From an uncultured Rubripirellula sp. (GTDB lineage: Bacteria; Planctomycetota; Planctomycetia; Pirellulales; Pirellulaceae): a DNA stretch of 64,000 bases. A program made the translations under genes and the position numbers. Within the stretch, counting starts at the first letter, position 1. The number at the start of each line of letters is the position of its first letter. Positions 8,669 to 17,202 of the stretch are shown one piece after another. The notes under the pieces are model-generated. The model was not told the origin of the DNA and did not search any database. It was given only the letters and a program-made list of their open reading frames with translations. The stretch covers positions 37,412-101,411 of the forward strand of contig CALIBL010000006.1 in assembly GCA_938045805.1 (NCBI GenBank). Reading direction: 5' to 3'.

Positions 8669-9889
8669 TTGCTCCAGAAGAAAACCTTATCGTTCCCACA
8701 CCACATCCTGAGCGGAACCGAACCCGCTGGCGTTGCGAGAATTCAATCACCCCAACTTTATCAAGCCTTGGCGAGTTCCTCCGCCGACGTCGTCGCGGGG
8801 CTACAGAAACGCGGCGTTGCCAAAATCCTGTATATCCATGGCACTTTTGCTGGGAACGATCTCACTGGTCTAGCTCGTAACCTAGGTCGCCTCTCACCGT
8901 CGCTGACACGGCAATTGCGAATCGACCAGACAATCAAAGAGTGGTCAAAACGGAGCGTTGACAGCCTCTCTGGATCACAGGGAAACTTTCCTGAAGCCTA
9001 CGTAACTCAAGTCAACCAATTTCTCCAATCGGGTCAGTCCGACTCCAACATTGGCTCAATCGAAGCAAGTCGCTTTGCTTGGTCTGGGGAGAATCATCAC
9101 CTGGGTCGGCTGCATGGATCGCTCAGCCTGCACCAAACCTTACGAGATTTAAAAAGCCAGTTGCAGGAGAATCAGCGAATTCTAATCTTCTCGCACAGTC
9201 ATGGCGGTAACCTGTTGGCATTGCTAACGCTCCTCGCCGAATCCAACGCCAAGGTGAAACGCAAACTACTTCGGCATCTGTCGATCTCCACACCGGTTGC
9301 CCCACCCACCGCAGTGAGTCCACATTTGGGCGATTCACAGAACCCAAACGCGGTGAACGATCTAGCAACCCTCCTCAACCATTGCTCAGACCTTCCAAAC
9401 CTTGACGTCATCACGCTAGGAACTCCACTTAGGTATCGCTGGTCATCGCATCCGCAAAGAAAGATCCTACACCTCATTAATCATCAGGTGGTCGACCCCA
9501 AACAACCGACACGAACTGCATTCCCTAGCCTGTTGAAGCCGCTCGACCTACGCACTCTTGGGGATTTGATCCAACAGCTGGGTATAGGCGGTTCCGATTT
9601 CATTCCGGCAATGCTGACCCCGACAGAGATCAAACAGGAGAAAAAACTCGCCAAGATTCTCGAGTCATCCGTTCGTCGCAAAGATTACTTTAAGAAGCTT
9701 TCGTTGGGTCGTCGGGAGTCGCGTGACGGCGAATCAATTTTGATGGACTACACGCAAATCGAACCACTCGAATCTCAGAAACTGCTCGGGCACGCCGTGT
9801 ACACACTTGATCGACTCATTCCTTTCCACCTTGCTCTGGCGTCGCGAGAACTGAATCAAGATCAGCAAAGCGAATTCACCACCGACTAA
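8669..9889 (+). CDS. Putative alpha/beta-hydrolase-like protein, unknown substrate
   Basis: 406 aa from a TTG at 8669. An in-frame stop lies just upstream (8648), so the start cannot be much earlier, but a later start is possible. Seen: KILYIHGTFAGND (residues 53-64), the oxyanion-hole type HG motif, and ILIFSHSHGGN (171-181), a nucleophile-elbow pattern with Ser177 as likely nucleophile. This resembles lipases and the DUF676/PGAP1-like hydrolases, although the elbow has Ser instead of Gly at its first position. No signal peptide, so probably cytoplasmic. It is divergent from the isomerase-like gene and its stop abuts that of the next gene (9889/9890). Family not recognised beyond the fold. 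Confidence 0.65.
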   Translation: MLQKKTLSFPHHILSGTEPAGVARIQSPQLYQALASSSADVVAGLQKRGVAKILYIHGTFAGNDLTGLARNLGRLSPSLTRQLRIDQTIKEWSKRSVDSLSGSQGNFPEAYVTQVNQFLQSGQSDSNIGSIEASRFAWSGENHHLGRLHGSLSLHQTLRDLKSQLQENQRILIFSHSHGGNLLALLTLLAESNAKVKRKLLRHLSISTPVAPPTAVSPHLGDSQNPNAVNDLATLLNHCSDLPNLDVITLGTPLRYRWSSHPQRKILHLINHQVVDPKQPTRTAFPSLLKPLDLRTLGDLIQQLGIGGSDFIPAMLTPTEIKQEKKLAKILESSVRRKDYFKKLSLGRRESRDGESILMDYTQIEPLESQKLLGHAVYTLDRLIPFHLALASRELNQDQQSEFTTD

Positions 9890-11566
9890 TTAGAGATCGT
9901 ACTCCGCTGTGAGTTGCTCACGAAAGATCTTGCTGTTGTGACGAATGTCAACGGGCAGTGGTTCGGTACGGATCTCAACTCGCTTGATGCGGCGCGTGAT
10001 CGGGTTCCGTTCAGCGAGCGCGAGCAGTTCATTGGCAAGCGACTCCCGATCTTCTGGGCTTGAATCAGCGAACTCGGGGTGCAATTCGACGAGAATTACT
10101 GGTACCTGTTGTCCCTTTTGCCCAAGTCCAATCAGGGCCGATCGATAAACTTTTGGATGTGAATTAAAAATCGCCTCGCACGGAATGGTGTAGAGCGTGC
10201 GTTCGGGCGTCACCACACGATGAGCTTTTCGCCCACAAAACCAAAAACGATCTCTTGCATCCAAATAACCCACGTCACCCATCCGATGCCAAACTCGATC
10301 CCCATCGGACACTTTGTGTAGTTCATTCTGATCGGAACGAACCACATATTTCTTGGTGACCATAGGGCCGGTGACCATCAATTCTCCGATCCTTCCCCTC
10401 GGTAATTCAGTGGTTTGTCGAATGTCGGTGATTGGCTCGTCCGAAATCTCGATCACTCGCCAATCGGCACCTTCGAATCGACTTCCGACACAGGTGCCTT
10501 TTCCCTTCGATGAGGCAGGTCCCGTTTCACTAATAATTTCACGCGACTCAATCGAGGCGATAGGCAACGCTTCCGTTGCACCATACGGAGTGACAATCTC
10601 AGCGTCTTCGTGTACCAATTTTCGCAGTCGCTCAAGTGTCTCGGCCGGAACAGGCGCTCCTGCAGAGAGAATTCTTTTCAAGGTCGGAAACGGGCGTTCC
10701 GCATCAGTGGCTTCGGCCCAACGCACAACACGATTCCAGAGGGCAGGTGAACCAAAAGCCTGATCGATCTCCCATTGATTCACAGCTTCAATCAATCGCT
10801 GAGGGTTAACTTCGGCGGGACGGGTCGGATCCATATCAGGAATGATGGTCGTCACCCCCATCACCGCATCGAATAAACCAAATAGTGGAAAACACGCCAA
10901 ATCTTTTGATCCGCGATGGATGTCATATCGTTCACGAATGCGATCGATTTGCGAATGGAAAGTCCCGTGGGTGTAGAGCACGCCTTTGGGAGGCCCCGTA
11001 CTACCGGTGGTGAAAATCACCGCGGCGGGATCATCCATCTCGCGGTGGATCACCGCGTTTGCAGTACCCTCACCGCTGCCCATCGCGAGAATCTGGTTCA
11101 GTGTCCTGCCGCCCCAAAACCAACGGCGTCCCACCGTCACATTCCACCTAGCGGATGGAAAACGCTTTCGCAACAGCGTTCGAATCGCTTGAGCCTTGGG
11201 TATCCCAACGAACCCATCCGGCTCACTCTCGCTCAAACAACGAACAAGGTGTCGCCTCCCCATGCCGGGATCAATTAATACCACCACAACACCAGCCTTC
11301 AGCAGCGCAAAAACCAGCTCAATAAATTGCCCACTGAACGGAACGAGCATCACTAGCCGCATCCCCGGCTTGATCCCCCAAGCGGCCAGCCCTCGTGCGA
11401 TCTCATCACTTCGACGGTCAAGTGCATCGAACGTCGTTGCGCGATAACTTCTGGTTCCATCTATCTGAACTGCGCCGCAGGGTTCCGCAATCGCTATTGC
11501 ACTGGGCATTAGCGAAGCAACCGTTTTGAGCCTTGCAGCAACGTTTGGTTGGAAAGTCTTACTCAT
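9890..11566 (-). CDS. OleC-like fatty-acid/beta-hydroxyacid adenylating enzyme (AMP-binding)
   Basis: 558 aa, ANL superfamily. Motifs: VIFTTGSTGPPKGVLYTHG (P-loop-like A3), VTPYGATEALP (A5), RMGDVGYLDARDRFWFCGR (A7/A8), IPCEAIFNSH, and PLPVDIRHNSKIFREQL near the C-terminus. The PCEAIFN and DIRHNSKI segments are what I associate with OleC-type olefin beta-lactone synthetases and their fatty-acid ligase relatives. The reaction would be ATP-dependent activation of a long-chain or beta-hydroxy acid. Its ATG overlaps the TGA of the ATP-grasp gene (ATGA at 11563-11566), so it is the third gene of the mch operon. No OleA, OleB or OleD homologue is seen next to it, so hydrocarbon synthesis cannot be asserted. 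Confidence 0.75.
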   Translation of the reverse strand: MSKTFQPNVAARLKTVASLMPSAIAIAEPCGAVQIDGTRSYRATTFDALDRRSDEIARGLAAWGIKPGMRLVMLVPFSGQFIELVFALLKAGVVVVLIDPGMGRRHLVRCLSESEPDGFVGIPKAQAIRTLLRKRFPSARWNVTVGRRWFWGGRTLNQILAMGSGEGTANAVIHREMDDPAAVIFTTGSTGPPKGVLYTHGTFHSQIDRIRERYDIHRGSKDLACFPLFGLFDAVMGVTTIIPDMDPTRPAEVNPQRLIEAVNQWEIDQAFGSPALWNRVVRWAEATDAERPFPTLKRILSAGAPVPAETLERLRKLVHEDAEIVTPYGATEALPIASIESREIISETGPASSKGKGTCVGSRFEGADWRVIEISDEPITDIRQTTELPRGRIGELMVTGPMVTKKYVVRSDQNELHKVSDGDRVWHRMGDVGYLDARDRFWFCGRKAHRVVTPERTLYTIPCEAIFNSHPKVYRSALIGLGQKGQQVPVILVELHPEFADSSPEDRESLANELLALAERNPITRRIKRVEIRTEPLPVDIRHNSKIFREQLTAEYDL

Positions 11567-12540
11567 CTGTGTGACCTCGACTCCGCTGCGGCTACAAGGG
11601 ATGCAACAATTTTGTCCGCGATCGAGTACGGCACAACGCTCTGAGCGCCCTTCCAGCCGGGTATTGCATTGACCTCAATGACGCAAGGCGTACCAACACT
11701 AGTCTCCAGTACGTCAACGGCGGCATAGGTCAGGTTGAGGCTTTCGCAAATGCTGGCCGCCATAAGTCTCTCGTCTTCGCTGACGCTGAACCGCTCCGAA
11801 ACACCGCCGCCAGAAACATTGGTTCGAAAATCGCTCGGATTGTGTCGGCGCAACCCAATGATCTCATCTCCAATCACCAACAACCGCCGATCGATTCCAC
11901 CGGGTGGTTTGAACTGCTGGATATAAAATGCCGCTCCGACTTGATCCAATGACGCAAAAACATACCAAGCAAGTTCTGCATCGCGGATTCTCATCACACC
12001 ACGCCCCTCACCCCCAAAAATCGGTTTCACGACACAATCACCACCCAGTGATTTGAACGCGTCGAGTGCTTCGGACCTCGACTGAACGACGATCGTATCG
12101 GGAACGGGATAACCCAAGGCTGAAACCCGACTCAATGTGGCGAACTTATCGATTGCTAGTTCTAGTGAACGAGGTGGATTAAGTACCAACGGATGCTGAC
12201 AACTGACGGTCGATCCATCCGGTGTGATACCATCCCGCATCGCATCAGGCCTCAATTCCAAACTTCCACATGCCTGGTCGTGTATCTCATGCAACATCGC
12301 GAGTCGAAACGTTACCTGCTCGAACGAACCAGCGGGCATGGTACGAGTCAGGATGACGTCATGGTCGTTGACCGGCCCCGTCTCACACTGAACCTCAAGT
12401 CTTCCGTCAACGATGAGCGACCTCATCGACTCGTAACTCGCACAATGAAAGACAACTGACAAGCGCTGACACGCCTTCTCAAGTTCCGTGGCGTGCCAAC
12501 CACTTCCCGCGCCAAGACATAAAATACTCAGCTGATTCAT
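11563..12540 (-). CDS. RimK-type ATP-grasp ligase linked to H4MPT metabolism
   Basis: 325 aa. ATP-grasp features in order: NPPRSLELAIDKFATL before the central domain, CVVKPIFGGEGRGVMRI (ATP-binding loop), FYIQQFKPPGGIDRRLLVIG, DFRTNVSGGG, and VIEVNAIPGWKG with the metal-binding E and N. RimK relatives add glutamate to an acceptor; MptN adds glutamate to tetrahydromethanopterin, and an ATP-grasp gene next to mch is known in methylotrophs and planctomycetes. A role in tailoring the C1 cofactor is therefore likely but inferred. Start and stop both sit in ATGA overlaps, with mch upstream and the adenylating enzyme downstream, indicating translational coupling. Confidence 0.8.
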   Translation of the reverse strand: MNQLSILCLGAGSGWHATELEKACQRLSVVFHCASYESMRSLIVDGRLEVQCETGPVNDHDVILTRTMPAGSFEQVTFRLAMLHEIHDQACGSLELRPDAMRDGITPDGSTVSCQHPLVLNPPRSLELAIDKFATLSRVSALGYPVPDTIVVQSRSEALDAFKSLGGDCVVKPIFGGEGRGVMRIRDAELAWYVFASLDQVGAAFYIQQFKPPGGIDRRLLVIGDEIIGLRRHNPSDFRTNVSGGGVSERFSVSEDERLMAASICESLNLTYAAVDVLETSVGTPCVIEVNAIPGWKGAQSVVPYSIADKIVASLVAAAESRSHR

Positions 12541-13484
12541 ACCGAAAAAGACTCTGTGAGAACCCTTAAGTCCAATTGCCCTGAGTCAAATGTTTTTCCG
12601 CTACGCAGGTTATGAACCGTAACTCTCGCAGGACTGAACAGCAACGGATCGACCTGATAGAAGTCGTAGTTGTAACCTTTGAAGATTTTCGCAAATGGCT
12701 GACCGTAATCTGGTGACGCGCCCGCTGGTACGCGGTCTATCACATCGTCAATCGCTTCGTCATCGTGATCGACCCATAGGGTGACTGTCGCCCCGTAAAG
12801 CATTGCGTCATTGGTCCGCCCGATCCCATCAACAAAATCACCTCGTTTTGCGGGGGGCGGCAACGGTGCAATCCCTGTCGCAGAGACAATGGTACCCACA
12901 TCAAAATGAAGTTCATGCAGTTTATGCATCGCCGTTTCCACACTGCGAGCGACCACCTGAACACTACCGGCAATCGAAGTCGCCGGGGCCACCGCAAGCT
13001 TGACACCACTTCGATCAACACGGCAATCGGTCGCAATCTTGTCGAGAGCAGATTCGTTGGGCAGCACCTCAGTCTCTAAAACTCCCACAACCTTCGAAAC
13101 ACGCTCAGAGAGCTTTAACGCCTCAAGCACCTCCTCGCGACCGCGTGCGAGTCTCATCGGTCCCGAACCCATCGCAAAAAAATCTTCGCCCTTGATGGGC
13201 CAACCAGCGTACTGGCAACCGAGGCAACTCATGATGGGCTGGTCGGTCCTAACCCAAACCCCTTGGTTCACAGCGTATTGACCCGCATCAAGGGGAACGA
13301 TCTGGACATCCGCCAGATCCCCCATACACAAACGAGCCAGTGCAAGTCCGGCTTCCAATCCACCGGGACACTCGATCCCAGCATCAAAGATCTGCACTCC
13401 ACTGTGCTCCGTCGATGCACACCCGAGGTACTCGGGGGATTCATAGAGTTGCCGGAACTTGAGATGGGATTGTTGGTTGATCAT
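12537..13484 (-). CDS. mch: Methenyltetrahydromethanopterin cyclohydrolase
   Basis: 315 aa, the usual Mch size. It converts methenyl-H4MPT to formyl-H4MPT in the H4MPT C1 pathway of methanogens, methylotrophs and planctomycetes; cytoplasmic. Seen: TEHSGVQIFDAGIECPGGLEAG near the N-terminus, SCLGCQYAGW, FAMGSGPMRLA, IGRTNDAMLYGATVTLWV and PFAKIFKGYNYDFYQVDPLLFSPA, all Mch hallmarks. It is first in a three-gene operon. In planctomycetes the pathway is usually attributed to formaldehyde handling. No fae, mtdA/B/C or fhc genes occur in this window, so the rest of the pathway must be elsewhere. No clear ribosome-binding site precedes the ATG at 13484. Confidence 0.92.
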   Translation of the reverse strand: MINQQSHLKFRQLYESPEYLGCASTEHSGVQIFDAGIECPGGLEAGLALARLCMGDLADVQIVPLDAGQYAVNQGVWVRTDQPIMSCLGCQYAGWPIKGEDFFAMGSGPMRLARGREEVLEALKLSERVSKVVGVLETEVLPNESALDKIATDCRVDRSGVKLAVAPATSIAGSVQVVARSVETAMHKLHELHFDVGTIVSATGIAPLPPPAKRGDFVDGIGRTNDAMLYGATVTLWVDHDDEAIDDVIDRVPAGASPDYGQPFAKIFKGYNYDFYQVDPLLFSPARVTVHNLRSGKTFDSGQLDLRVLTESFSV

Positions 13485-13824
13485 GTCTGAATCGTCTTGA
13501 ATTCGTCGCTGGTTGTCTAGGCGGTATCGTCACCCCTCAGCCAGCATTCGATGCTGCAACTCACTGGATCACGTGCAAATGGGGAGCGACTTAAAGCGAA
13601 CACGCAAACGCTTTTTCAGCCTACAACCCTCGTCGAGCAATTCAGTGGACAGTGGAACATGATAAGCAATCTCGCGCACCGGCACGGACTGGATCGGGAC
13701 TCGCCTCTCATTTCCCCTCCATGATGTGGAGACAGACCGATGCATGCCCCCTGCCACTTTCAGCCAAAATCGTTCATTATTTTAGATCTCAGACGATCGT
13801 CTCCTGTAATTTCGTGACGTATTT
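13485..13824. other. Divergent intergenic region, mch / def
   Basis: 340 bases between two divergent essential-type operons. No protein or RNA gene seen. It holds the 12-base palindrome at 13791-13802; otherwise nothing stands out. Confidence 0.5.
13791..13802. promoter_or_regulatory. 12-bp palindrome upstream of def
   Basis: AGACGATCGTCT is a perfect palindrome ending 22 bases before the def start codon, where it would cover a promoter or an early leader. A palindrome of this length is uncommon by chance, but one copy alone does not prove an operator. Confidence 0.25.
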
Positions 13825-14409
13825 ATGTCTCTCAGCATTATCCCGCACCCACATCCGACACTCCGAGTTTGTAGTCGGCCCATCCGAAAAGTTGATGCAC
13901 AGCTTCGCAATCTCGTCTCGGAGATGCTCGACCTAATGTACGAAGCTCAAGGCGTTGGGCTCGCTGCTAATCAGGTGAACCTTCCCCTAAGACTGTTCGT
14001 CGCCAACCCCGCTGGTGATCGGGGCGACGGCGAGGAACTCGTTCTAATTAACCCTGAGATCCAATTTCCGAAGGGCAATGAAACCGCGCAGGAGGGTTGC
14101 TTGAGCCTTCCTGGTATCTACGGAAACGTCAAACGACCCAAGAGCATTAAACTTAGTGCCTACGACATCAAGGGAAATTCAATCGAGCGTGATGTTGATG
14201 GTTTCCTCGCTCGCGTCCTCCAGCATGAGAACGATCACCTCAACGGAGTGATGTTTTTCGATCGCATGTCGGCTGAAGCGAAGCGAGACATCGACGACCG
14301 AATCACGGAGCTGGAAACTGATTTTCAGAGCAAGCAGGAGACCGGCGGCATCCCCTCCAATACCGAACTCCTCCAACAACTCGAGCCTTGGTATCAACGC
14401 TACTGTTGA
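13825..14409 (+). CDS. def: Peptide deformylase
   Basis: 194 aa. Removes the formyl group from the N-terminal methionine of nascent proteins. All three motifs are present: GVGLAANQV (43-51), EGCLSLPG (90-97, metal ligand Cys92) and QHENDHLNG (133-141, His134, Glu135, His138). The C-terminal tail after residue 150 is longer than in the E. coli enzyme (169 aa). fmt starts about 75 bases downstream on the same strand, the standard def-fmt pairing: one gene adds the formyl group to the initiator tRNA, the other removes it after translation. The start codon lacks a clear ribosome-binding site. Confidence 0.95.
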   Translation: MSLSIIPHPHPTLRVCSRPIRKVDAQLRNLVSEMLDLMYEAQGVGLAANQVNLPLRLFVANPAGDRGDGEELVLINPEIQFPKGNETAQEGCLSLPGIYGNVKRPKSIKLSAYDIKGNSIERDVDGFLARVLQHENDHLNGVMFFDRMSAEAKRDIDDRITELETDFQSKQETGGIPSNTELLQQLEPWYQRYC

Positions 14410-14484
14410 CTCGAAGCCCTGATAAGCGACGGTGATGACTAAAGTTCAAAACGTACGAACATTGCTTGGCAAGGAGTTGTTGTG

Positions 14485-15492
14485 ATGCGAGTGGTACTCA
14501 TGGGAACGGGACCTTTTGCGGTACCTGCTTTCGAAGCTATCCACAATCATGGTCATCATGTTGAGCGCGTCTTGGTGCGCCCGCTGCCGCCAGTCAAAAG
14601 CCGAAAGGGTCCGCCACCGCAACCGGTAAGAGAATGGGCAGAGTCAAAGCAACTACCCATCCTTTCTCCCGACTCGATCAATTCAGATGATTCGGTGAGG
14701 ACGCTGATGCAGATCCAGCCCGACCTCTTGGTGGTCTGTGACTACGGACAAATCCTCGGTGATGCGGCACTTGCCACCGCAACACTCGGCGGAATCAACC
14801 TCCACGGCTCACTACTACCTCGGTATCGAGGTGCTGCACCAGTCCAGCGTGCACTGCTCGCGGGTGATGAGATCACCGGAATTTCGGTGATTCACATGAC
14901 CCCAAAACTCGACGGTGGACCGATTCTCGCTTCTGCACAAACCCCGATCACCGAAAGTGAGACGTCAGGAGAGCTCGAAGATCGACTCTCTCATCTCGGC
15001 GTTGAGCCCACCCTTACAGCGATGACAATGCTCGACAATTGGGATCGAGTGTCAGAACTCGGAGTGCGGCAAGACCCTGAGGCGGTCACCAAAGCTCCAC
15101 GCCTGAACAAGAAGGAGGCTTTGATCAATTGGAACCAGACTTCCAAACAAATCCACTGCTTCATCCGAGGCATGCAGCCTTGGCCGATCGCATTCTGTTT
15201 CTTTCCCACAGCCAGCGGAAAAGCCCCGCTACGCATTGCAGTTAAAACCGCACGGGTCGTCGATCCTGTTTCCACCGGGAACCCGGAATCGGTAGAGATC
15301 GCTGACACCCAAGGCGATTTCTCTGACGCCCCATCTGATCCTGGCACATTACTGCATCGAAATCGCATGCTGATCAAAACTGGCGATGGCGTACTCGAAC
15401 TGCTAACCATCCAACCCGCCGGAAAACGCGAAATGACAGCCGAAGAGTTCCTTCGCGGCTACCAACCCGAAATCGGCACCCGTCTAAGTTAG
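14485..15492 (+). CDS. fmt: Methionyl-tRNA formyltransferase
   Basis: 335 aa. Transfers a formyl group from 10-formyl-THF to initiator Met-tRNA. Seen: RVVLMGTGPFAVPAFEAI at the N-terminus, DYGQILGDAAL, NLHGSLLPRYRGAAPVQRALL (the formyl-transfer signature with N, H and the basic loop), ISVIHMTPKLDGGPIL, and a C-terminal OB-like domain from about residue 210 (RLNKKEALINW). I start at ATG 14485 because AAGGAG lies 8 bases before it; a GTG one codon earlier is less well spaced. Partner of def. Confidence 0.94.
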   Translation: MRVVLMGTGPFAVPAFEAIHNHGHHVERVLVRPLPPVKSRKGPPPQPVREWAESKQLPILSPDSINSDDSVRTLMQIQPDLLVVCDYGQILGDAALATATLGGINLHGSLLPRYRGAAPVQRALLAGDEITGISVIHMTPKLDGGPILASAQTPITESETSGELEDRLSHLGVEPTLTAMTMLDNWDRVSELGVRQDPEAVTKAPRLNKKEALINWNQTSKQIHCFIRGMQPWPIAFCFFPTASGKAPLRIAVKTARVVDPVSTGNPESVEIADTQGDFSDAPSDPGTLLHRNRMLIKTGDGVLELLTIQPAGKREMTAEEFLRGYQPEIGTRLS

Positions 15493-15762
15493 TTTTATGA
15501 CGACATCACTCTTGTAGTAAAACTCGCTACCTCGAACTTGCACGGCAAAGCGTTTGAAAATCATCCACTGTGCTGAAAATTTCAATTCCAAGCAATACAT
15601 GCTTCGACAGCGTGCATCGTGTATACTCGCCCGCCGACAAACTCCAACCGATGACCTCGTCTGTCGATCAGCTCCTGATTGACGACCTCCCAATCGGTGA
15701 ACTTCGGGGTTATGAACTCCGAGACGATGACCGGTGCCTTACACTTGATCATGGTATTCAAC

Positions 15763-17136
15763 ATGCGTGCGACTCTTCTCATTCTCTTCATCTTGTGTGT
15801 CTCGACCGTACGATGCGAGTTGCAGGCGAACGAACCTTCCTCGCCGCCAAACATTGTCCTGATTATCTCCGACGATCAAGCTTGGAATGACTACGGCTTC
15901 ATGGGGCATCCGGACATTGAAACGCCGAACCTTGACAAAATGGCGAAAGACTCGGTGCTGTTCCGACGTGGATACGTTCCCACCGCTTTGTGCCGCCCAT
16001 CACTAGCAACCCTACTGACAGGCCACTACGCGTCAACACACGGAATCACGGGGAACGATCCATCACCAAAATATGCGAAACCCAACACACCGGAAAATAA
16101 TCAGCAGCGTGCACAACTAATCAAAAAAATTGACCAGTTCCCAACCCTGCCCGCCTTACTTGGCGACAGAGGATACTTGAGTCACCAAAGCGGCAAACTC
16201 TGGGAGGGTAGCTTTAAGAACTCAGGCTTCACACACGGGATGACTCGGGGTTTCCCGGAGCGCGGCGGTCGGCACGGTGATGACGGATTGAAAATTGGCC
16301 GAGAGGGTCTGGAGCCCATCGCAAACTTCTTGGATCTTGCCAAGGGTCAAAAAAAGCCATTCTTTCTGTGGTATGCGCCTTTCCTACCGCACACACCGCA
16401 CAATCCACCTGAACGCCTCCTTAACAAGTACCGAACCAGTGTTCGCCCCATCTCAGTTGCAAAGTATTACGCAATGTGTGAATGGTTCGATGAGACTTGC
16501 GGTGACTTGCACTCATTGGTCGATGAACGCGGGATGTCCGACAACACTCTGTTCATCTACGTAACCGATAACGGGTGGATCCAAGATCCTAAGTCGCAAA
16601 AGTATGCCCCTCGATCCAAACAGTCGCCGAACGAAGGTGGGATCCGAACTCCGATCTTCTTCCATTGGCCCAGTCAACTCGCTCCTCGTGACCGTGAAGA
16701 ACTTGTTAGTAGCCTCGATCTCTTCCCTACGATTCTTTCCTTTGCCGGCATTGAACAGCCCGAAAACTTGCCCGGGCTTGATTTGAGGAAATCACTAACG
16801 GAAAACCAACCGCTCGAAAGAGACAGAATCTTCGGAGAAGGATTCGCTCACGACATTGCAGACCTCAATGACCCTGAAGCATCACTGCTATATCGTTGGT
16901 GTATCGAAGGTCAGTGGAAACTGCTTCTTACTTACGACGGTGAGACGAACCGTTACGCTAGTTCGCACCCACGAACGATCAAAACACCCCAACTCTATAA
17001 CCTACTCGAAGATCCAAATGAGCTTGAAAATGTCGCGTCTGAGAATTCCGAGATTGTTCAACACCTAAGTGATGCTTTATCGGACTGGTACCCAGTCAAA
17101 ACGCGAAAAACGTTGCCACTTCCCATCGCCAAATAA
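15763..17136 (+). CDS. Exported sulfatase with non-canonical formylglycine site
   Basis: 457 aa from ATG 15763, chosen because it puts the signal peptide (MRATLLILFILCVSTV) at the N-terminus; the frame is open back to 15679. Type I sulfatase/alkaline phosphatase fold: PPNIVLIISDDQAWNDYG (metal ligands D37, D38), DIETPNLDKMAKD, FFLWYAPFLPHTPHNPPE, FIYVTDNGW and EGGIRTPIFFHWP. The modification site reads C77-R-P-S-L, whereas the consensus is C-x-(P/A)-x-R; Leu replaces Arg. Related planctomycete and Bacteroidetes sulfatases, as I recall, share this CRPSLATLLTG form, so it may mark a subfamily. Likely hydrolyses sulfated polysaccharides outside the cytoplasm; the substrate is not inferable. Confidence 0.85.
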   Translation: MRATLLILFILCVSTVRCELQANEPSSPPNIVLIISDDQAWNDYGFMGHPDIETPNLDKMAKDSVLFRRGYVPTALCRPSLATLLTGHYASTHGITGNDPSPKYAKPNTPENNQQRAQLIKKIDQFPTLPALLGDRGYLSHQSGKLWEGSFKNSGFTHGMTRGFPERGGRHGDDGLKIGREGLEPIANFLDLAKGQKKPFFLWYAPFLPHTPHNPPERLLNKYRTSVRPISVAKYYAMCEWFDETCGDLHSLVDERGMSDNTLFIYVTDNGWIQDPKSQKYAPRSKQSPNEGGIRTPIFFHWPSQLAPRDREELVSSLDLFPTILSFAGIEQPENLPGLDLRKSLTENQPLERDRIFGEGFAHDIADLNDPEASLLYRWCIEGQWKLLLTYDGETNRYASSHPRTIKTPQLYNLLEDPNELENVASENSEIVQHLSDALSDWYPVKTRKTLPLPIAK

Positions 17137-17202
17137 TATGCCACCGGCGGGAATCCTCTAAACCAGTTAATAGATCAAGCCTTTACACAGGAACGCTTCC
17201 AA

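Noticed and set aside
13569..13757. 62-aa minus-strand frame in the mch/def gap
   Set aside because: No start signal and no family pattern.
15582..15854. 90-aa and 69-aa minus-strand frames between fmt and the sulfatase
   Set aside because: They overlap the sulfatase start or have no ribosome-binding site or recognisable pattern; the end of the 69-aa frame looks protein-like but is too short to support.
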